Source: an uncultured Magnetospirillum sp. (GTDB lineage: Bacteria > Pseudomonadota > Alphaproteobacteria > Rhodospirillales > Magnetospirillaceae). Taken from it: a stretch of DNA of 64,000 nucleotides. The stretch lies in NCBI RefSeq assembly GCF_903853455.1, contig NZ_CAINTR010000211.1, positions 1 to 64,000 of the forward strand, written 5' to 3'. The position numbers were made by a program, and so were the translations under genes. Positions 58,497-64,000 of this stretch are shown here, piece by piece. Each line of letters begins with the position of its first letter. Within the stretch, counting starts at the first letter, position 1. The notes below the pieces were generated by a model, which was given only the letters and a program-made list of their open reading frames with translations, was not told the origin of the DNA and did no database searches.

Positions 58497-59893
58497 GGCC
58501 CCTCCGCCAGGGCGGCATAATCGACCTTGCCGTGATCGGTCAGCGGCAGATGCCCGAGCAGCCGCCAGCGGAGCTGCGACGAATGCAGCCCCAGCCGCCG
58601 GGCGAAGTCCCGCCTTTGCTCCGGCTCGGGCAGGTCCGCCCCCACCAGGGCGACCTGCACGGTCTCGTCCCCGGCGGTGACGGCGACCGGGCCGAAGCCG
58701 GCGGCCAGAGTCTCGACCTCGTCCAGATTGATGCGCAGCCCGTTGATCTTGGCCATGCGCTTGTGGCGGCCGGTGATCCACAGCACGCCACCGGCATCCA
58801 AGGTGCCGAGATCGCCGGTGTCGAGGCTTCCACCCAGCAGATCGCCCAGGGCAACGTCGGCGCGGCTCTCGCCATAGCCCATCATCACATTGGGGCCGTG
58901 ATAGCGGATGTGACCGATGGCGGTGGCGGGCAGGGGGGCGCCGTCGTCATCCACCACCTCGATTCTGCCATGGGGCAGAGCCCGTCCGGCCGCGCCCGGG
59001 CTGTGCGGCAGATCCTCGGGCGGCAGCACCGCCATGCGGGCGGTGGCCTCGGTCTGGCCGTACATGACGAAAAGCCGTCCGCCGCGCCGCCCGACGAAAT
59101 CGCGCAGCCGGTTCAATAGCGCTGGCGCCAAGGCGCCGCCCGCCTGGGTCAGGGTGGTGAGCGAGGGCGGCGCCAGCGTCTCCAGATCGAGGCGGCACAG
59201 CAATTGGTAGGAGGCCGGTACCCCGGCGAAGGAGGTGGCGCCGTAATCCGTCAGCGACTGCCACAGTTGGCGCGAGGTCAGTCCCTCCTGGGTCAAGATC
59301 ACCGCGGCGCCGGCCATGAGATGGCTGTTGAGGACCGACAATCCGTAGGAATAGGACAGCGGCAGGGTGGTGGGGGCTCGCTCGGCCGGTCCGATCTCCA
59401 GGGCCTGGATGATCTGGCGGGCATTGGCCTCCACCGCCGCCAGGGTCAGGCGGACGGTTTTGGGGCTGCCGGTGCTGCCCGAGGTGGAGAGCAGCAGGGC
59501 GAGGTCGGGATGGATGGAGGTATCCCTGCCTTGGCCTCGCCGCCGGAGCGCCGGGCCGGCCGACTCATAGTCCGCCTCGGGTGCGGGAAAGCCGGCGATG
59601 ATCTCGGGGCGGTAGAGGGCGATCAGCTCCGCCAGCCGTTGGTGATCCAACTGGGGGGGCAGCGGCATCACCGCCAGACCGGCCTCCAGCGCCGCCAGAT
59701 AGGTCACCACCGAATCCGTGTCGGAGGCGAAGGCCAGCATCACCAGACTCTTGCCCTTCGCCAGGTCGCGCAGGCGTCCGGCTTGCCCGGTCACCCGGCG
59801 ATGGAGTTCGGCATGGCTGAGGCTGGTGCCGCTGGCCGGTTCCAGCAGGGCCGGGCCGGTTGCGGTCCCGCGCTCGGCCAGCCCGAACACCAT
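58493..59893 (-). CDS. AMP-dependent acyl/aryl ligase
   Basis: 466 residues, ANL superfamily. P-loop STSGSTGSPKTV, A5 motif VMYGQTEATARMA, A7 SLDTGD and A8 GRHKRMAKINGLRI are in order. The C-terminal Lys is in DHGKVDYAALAEGP. It lies 0-3 nt from the carrier-protein gene and is translationally linked to the luxE-like gene, so it probably loads the ACP. Substrate unknown. Confidence 0.87.
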   Translation of the reverse strand: MVFGLAERGTATGPALLEPASGTSLSHAELHRRVTGQAGRLRDLAKGKSLVMLAFASDTDSVVTYLAALEAGLAVMPLPPQLDHQRLAELIALYRPEIIAGFPAPEADYESAGPALRRRGQGRDTSIHPDLALLLSTSGSTGSPKTVRLTLAAVEANARQIIQALEIGPAERAPTTLPLSYSYGLSVLNSHLMAGAAVILTQEGLTSRQLWQSLTDYGATSFAGVPASYQLLCRLDLETLAPPSLTTLTQAGGALAPALLNRLRDFVGRRGGRLFVMYGQTEATARMAVLPPEDLPHSPGAAGRALPHGRIEVVDDDGAPLPATAIGHIRYHGPNVMMGYGESRADVALGDLLGGSLDTGDLGTLDAGGVLWITGRHKRMAKINGLRINLDEVETLAAGFGPVAVTAGDETVQVALVGADLPEPEQRRDFARRLGLHSSQLRWRLLGHLPLTDHGKVDYAALAEGP

Positions 59894-60127
59894 TCAGGAC
59901 ACCTCGACGCCGTATTTGCGCAGGATCGTCACCGCCTTGGCGAAGCTGCCGAGGTCCAGCACGTCGTCGGTGTCCAGCATGATGTCGAACGTGGTCTCCA
60001 ACGCCGCCACCAGACGCATATGGCCGACGGAATCCCAGGCGGGAATGCCGCGATAGGCGAGGTCGTCCACGGCGCTGGCCGAGTCCAGGTCGAAGCTCTC
60101 GCGGAACAGGTCTCGAATCTTATCCAT
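59894..60127 (-). CDS. Acyl carrier protein
   Basis: 77 residues, four-helix ACP. The phosphopantetheine Ser is S33 in AWDSVGHM (DSxxHM context typical of dedicated carrier proteins rather than FabD-linked ACP with DSL). Start ATG 60127. Encoded directly before the AMP-ligase that would acylate it. This is not the housekeeping AcpP. Confidence 0.9.
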   Translation of the reverse strand: MDKIRDLFRESFDLDSASAVDDLAYRGIPAWDSVGHMRLVAALETTFDIMLDTDDVLDLGSFAKAVTILRKYGVEVS

Positions 60128-60203
60128 GCCAGTTCCTGGATCCCATGAATTTATGACTTACACCGGTTGTGCGTTGCGCGCATCCAGCAAAGAGGAAATC
60201 ATC

Positions 60204-60860
60204 TCATCCCCTGGGCAGCGGACGGGCGGGATTGCCCCACATGGTCACCCCGGCGGCCACGTCGGACTGGATCACCGATCCGGCGGAGATACAGGCGGCT
60301 TCGCCGATCACCCGCCGCGGCGTGATCACCGCCCCGGAGCCGAGCAGGACCCGCTCGGCCAGAATGGCGCCGCCATTGACCACCGCATGGGGCGATATCA
60401 CCGAGCAGCTCCCCAGGCTGGCATCATGGCCGATTCCGGCATGGGTGTTGATCAGGCAATGAGAGCCGAGCCGGGCATTCATGCCGATGGTGGCGAAGGG
60501 GGCGACGATGCAGCCTTCCTCCAGCCAGGCCGGCTGGGCCACCCAGGCCAGGGGGTGGATGACCGAAATGAACCGGGCGCCGCGCTGTTCCAGCCGCCGG
60601 ACGACGATCCCACGGTCATGGGGCGCTCCCACCGCCACCACCACCCGTTCGTCGGCCGCCGGACGGTAGGCGTCCATGGGGCCGAGCACCGGGAAGGGCA
60701 GGCCGAATGTGGCGGGATCGGCATCGGTATCGTCGAGGAAGCCCCTGATCTCGCCCCGCAGCCGTCCGGCGGCCAGGGCATCGAGGATGTAGCCCGCCAC
60801 TTCGCGTCCCAAGCCGCCGGCACCGGCGATGATAAGGGCGGAAAGGGGTGGGGGGGTCAT
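60204..60860 (-). CDS. NeuD/PglD-family sugar O- or N-acyltransferase
   Basis: 218 residues. Rossmann-like N-terminal region IIAGAGGLGREVAGYI, then left-handed beta-helix hexapeptide repeats from about residue 100 (HPLAWVAQPAWLEEGCIVAP...). The catalytic His would be in NTHAGIGHDASLG. Family members acetylate or acylate amino sugars using acyl-CoA; here an ACP-bound acyl donor is possible. ATG 60860 overlaps the SDR stop by 4 nt. Confidence 0.87.
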   Translation of the reverse strand: MTPPPLSALIIAGAGGLGREVAGYILDALAAGRLRGEIRGFLDDTDADPATFGLPFPVLGPMDAYRPAADERVVVAVGAPHDRGIVVRRLEQRGARFISVIHPLAWVAQPAWLEEGCIVAPFATIGMNARLGSHCLINTHAGIGHDASLGSCSVISPHAVVNGGAILAERVLLGSGAVITPRRVIGEAACISAGSVIQSDVAAGVTMWGNPARPLPRG

Positions 60861-61600
60861 AGCACCATGCCTCCGTCCACGCCCAGCACTTGGCCGGTGA
60901 TGTAGCGCGCCTTGGCGGAGGCCAGGAAGACGATGGCCTCGGCCACCTCCTCGGCGGTGCCGGCGCGGCCCAGCGGAATGGCGGCCACCCGTTCGGCGGC
61001 GATGGCGGCGGGCAGGTGGCGGATCATGTCGGTCTGGATGAAGCCGGGGGCGACGGCATTGACCCGGATGCCGTCCGCCGCCAGTTCCTTGGCCGCCGAC
61101 AGGGTGGCGCCGACGATGCCGGCCTTGGCGGCGCCATAGACCACCTGACCGGCATTGCCCCGCAGCCCGATGATGGAGGCGACCGAGACGATGGCCCCGC
61201 CGCCGCCGCGCCGCATCAGCTTGGATGCCGCCTGGATATTGGTGATGACCGAGAACAGATTGGTGGCCATCACCCGCTGGATCATCTCGTCAGCGATCAT
61301 GCCCAGGCGGGCGTCGCCCAGGATGCCGGCATTGTTGACCAGGATGTCCAGCCGTCCAAACCGCTGGTGGACGCTGCGGTAGAGGGCGGCGACCTGGGCG
61401 GAATCCGACACGTCGGCGGTGATGGCGGCGCAGCCCCGGCCCAATTCCTCGGCGATCGCCGCCAGCGGCGCTTCCCCATCGGCCTCGTCGGGGCGGTTGA
61501 CCAGCACCACCTTGGCGCCGGCTTCGGCCAGCAGGCGGGCGGTTGCCAGGCCGATGCCGCGCCGGGCGCCAGTGATCAGGGCGACTTTGTCTGCGAACAC
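60857..61600 (-). CDS. FabG-like short-chain dehydrogenase/reductase
   Basis: 247 residues, classical SDR. TGARRGIG at 10-17 binds NAD(P); NNAG, catalytic S142, Y155 and K159 are present. The GTG start at 61600 has GAGGAGG 8 nt upstream and gives the standard FabG length. It is first gene of the minus-strand operon. It could reduce a 3-oxoacyl or keto-sugar intermediate. Confidence 0.88.
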   Translation of the reverse strand: MFADKVALITGARRGIGLATARLLAEAGAKVVLVNRPDEADGEAPLAAIAEELGRGCAAITADVSDSAQVAALYRSVHQRFGRLDILVNNAGILGDARLGMIADEMIQRVMATNLFSVITNIQAASKLMRRGGGGAIVSVASIIGLRGNAGQVVYGAAKAGIVGATLSAAKELAADGIRVNAVAPGFIQTDMIRHLPAAIAAERVAAIPLGRAGTAEEVAEAIVFLASAKARYITGQVLGVDGGMVL

Positions 61601-61716
61601 GGGCGATACCTCCTCGTCGGAACCATACGATGTGCATGGGGAGGCGGCAACCTTGTGGTAACTGTTTTCCGTCATCCTGACGGAAGAGTCGGTGAAGCCA
61701 GAAAGGGCTACCATCC

Positions 61717-62823
61717 ATGCCGAATCCGCGACCGGTTGCGCCCATCCCTGTCTTGCGTCCCCGCCTGCCGGGGGCCGAGGCGCTGTTGCCATGGTTGCGG
61801 CTGATCGACCAGAGTCGGATCTACAGTAATTTCGGTCCCCTGTCGGAGGCCTTCGCCCATGGCGTCGCCGACCATCTCGGCATCGCCCCGGGGGGAGTTC
61901 TGCCGCTGGCCAACGCCACCCTCGGCCTTACCGCCGGTGTGATGGCGGTGGGGGCCGAGCGGGGCAGCCTGTGTGCCATTCCCGCATTCACCTTCGCCGC
62001 CACCGCTCATGCCGTCCTGGCCGCCGGCCTGGAGCCGTGGCTGCTGGACGTGGAGGAGGGCAGCTGGCAGTTGACTCCCCGAGAGGTGGAGCAAGCCCTG
62101 GCCGCCGCCCCCGGCCCGGTCGGGGCGGTGATGCCGGTCTGCCCGTTCGGCCAGCCGGTGGATTGGCAGGCCTGGACCGCCTTCCGCCATCGCTCCGGGA
62201 TTCCGGTGGTGATCGATGCCGCCGCTGGCTTCGACGGCTTGCGGGCCTCGCCGCTGCCGACGGTGGTCAGCCTGCATGCCACCAAGGCGTTGGGGATCGG
62301 CGAGGGGGCGGTGATGGTCTGCACCGACCATGACCTGCTGGACGAGGTGAAGCGGCGGATCAATTTCGGCTTTCAGGGCAGTCGGGTGGCCGGGGTCATC
62401 GCCACCAACGCCAAGATGAGCGAGGTCCACGCCGCGATCGGTCTGGCGGCGCTGGCGGCCTGGCCTGTCACCCGCGCCGATTTCGTCCGGGTGCAGACCG
62501 GCTTGCGCCATCGGCTGGAGGCGGGGGGACTCGTCTGTCCGGCGGGGATCGGCGAGGACTGGGTCTCCAGCACCTTCTGCCTGCGCCTGCCGGCGGACGC
62601 GGCCGCCACGGGCGGGGCGCTGGCTTGCCTGGGCATCGAGACCCGGCGGTGGTGGGGCGATGGCCTGCACCGCCATCCCGCCTTCGGCCATTGCCCCCGG
62701 ACGCAACTGCCGGCGACCGAGGCGCTGGGAACCGCTGTCCTCGGCTTGCCATGCTTCGTGGATCTTGATGAGGCCGCCCTGGACGCCATCGCCTCGCGGA
62801 CCCTGGCGGCTCTCCGGGGATAA
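61717..62823 (+). CDS. DegT/DnrJ/EryC1-type PLP aminotransferase
   Basis: 368 residues. PLP Lys K190 in SLHATKALGIGEGA, with D167 in VVIDAA for the ring N. The N-terminal GPLSEAFAHGVADHLG pattern is typical. It aminates keto-sugars in most characterised members. It is divergent from the SDR operon; 116 bp between starts should hold both promoters. It links the cluster to sugar or glycan chemistry. Confidence 0.9.
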   Translation: MPNPRPVAPIPVLRPRLPGAEALLPWLRLIDQSRIYSNFGPLSEAFAHGVADHLGIAPGGVLPLANATLGLTAGVMAVGAERGSLCAIPAFTFAATAHAVLAAGLEPWLLDVEEGSWQLTPREVEQALAAAPGPVGAVMPVCPFGQPVDWQAWTAFRHRSGIPVVIDAAAGFDGLRASPLPTVVSLHATKALGIGEGAVMVCTDHDLLDEVKRRINFGFQGSRVAGVIATNAKMSEVHAAIGLAALAAWPVTRADFVRVQTGLRHRLEAGGLVCPAGIGEDWVSSTFCLRLPADAAATGGALACLGIETRRWWGDGLHRHPAFGHCPRTQLPATEALGTAVLGLPCFVDLDEAALDAIASRTLAALRG

Positions 62824-62951
62824 ATGTTCCGGCCTCCGCTCCGAGTAGAACCACGCCATCAAGCCACGCACGAGCCCATGACGCAGTTATTTACGGCAGA
62901 TGCCCACACCTCCATACTCTGCTCACGGAGCACCACCATGAGGAGGAAATG

Positions 62952-63100
62952 ATGAGCAGTCAGGCCAAGGCAGCCCCCATTCCCCCGGCCGTCACCGATC
63001 TCCTGGCGCAGGTTCCCGCCGAGCCGCCCCGCGAAAGCGAGTCCACCTGGGTCGAGATCCGCGACTGGCGCTGCGACCTCAAGAGCCTGTACGGCCGCCG

Positions 63101-63104
<4 letters not shown>
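62952..63104 (+). CDS. Small protein of 50 residues preceding the carbamoyltransferase
   Basis: ATG 62952 has AGGAGGAAATG directly upstream. The product is MSSQAKAAPIPPAV, then a Pro-rich part and a short C-terminal WVEIRDWRCDLKSLYGRR. No membrane helix. Its stop overlaps the next ATG (ATGA), so it is translationally coupled to the carbamoyltransferase. Function unknown. Confidence 0.65.

Positions 63105-64000
<896 letters not shown>

Overview
The window is high-GC bacterial chromosome. Gene content points to an alphaproteobacterium of the Rhodospirillales, most plausibly Magnetospirillum or a close relative. Supporting evidence is the clpP-clpX-lon-hup run, Coq7 (ubiquinone), ClpS/ClpA, two phasin-like proteins, a ComEC without a metallo-beta-lactamase tail, and abundant signalling genes. 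The genus is inference; no magnetosome gene is present. Most of the window is housekeeping core, with accessory DNA at the left edge, around 37.3-39.2 kb and from 56.2 kb to the right edge.

Layout. 0-0.2 kb: direct repeats that look like the end of a mobile element, which has cut off a secreted-protein gene just after its signal peptide. 0.4-1.6 kb: an unrecognised protein. 1.7-7.1 kb (minus): ilvC, ilvH, ilvB (branched-chain amino acids), miaA, a HepT/MntA toxin-antitoxin pair coupled to miaA, and HU. 7.3-13.6 kb (minus): lon, clpX, clpP, tig and tRNA-Leu(UAG), a protein-quality-control block. 13.8-20 kb: a haem-globin chemoreceptor, malonyl-CoA decarboxylase, a lipoprotein, and an operon of a secreted protein plus a two-component system. 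20-25 kb: dsbB-coq7, then (minus) thrC, an M16 peptidase, a universal stress protein, a Nudix protein and a histidine phosphatase. 26-32.6 kb (minus): a phasin-like protein, a STAS protein, a small unknown, a SulP-STAS-cNMP transporter, gltA and gltX. 32.7-37.3 kb (plus): comEC, a TetR regulator with a candidate operator, and pit. 37.6-38.6 kb: a lone lower-GC accessory gene. 39.2-46.5 kb: uvrD/pcrA, prmA, several small or lipoprotein genes, and a SPOR-domain D,D-carboxypeptidase. 46.6-50.5 kb: a repeat-rich phasin behind a strong palindromic operator, clpS, clpA. 50.6-56 kb: two small unknowns, rplM-rpsI, an HD-GYP phosphodiesterase and a PAS histidine kinase.

56.2-64 kb is the most unusual part. 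A tightly overlapping minus-strand operon (SDR, NeuD/PglD-type acyltransferase, acyl carrier protein, AMP-ligase, LuxE-type acyl-protein synthetase, LuxC-type acyl reductase) diverges from a DegT-type aminotransferase, a 50-residue protein and a NodU/CmcH-type carbamoyltransferase that runs off the window. It looks like a pathway that activates an acyl group, reduces it to an aldehyde and decorates a sugar or other surface molecule. The product is unknown.

Two families of intergenic repeats are visible. One is a REP-like pair of hairpins (15.2 and 39.0 kb). The other is a modular element of about 100-150 bp with conserved ends, in four copies (41.5, 44.1, 47.6 and 51.4 kb), each with its own variable hairpin.
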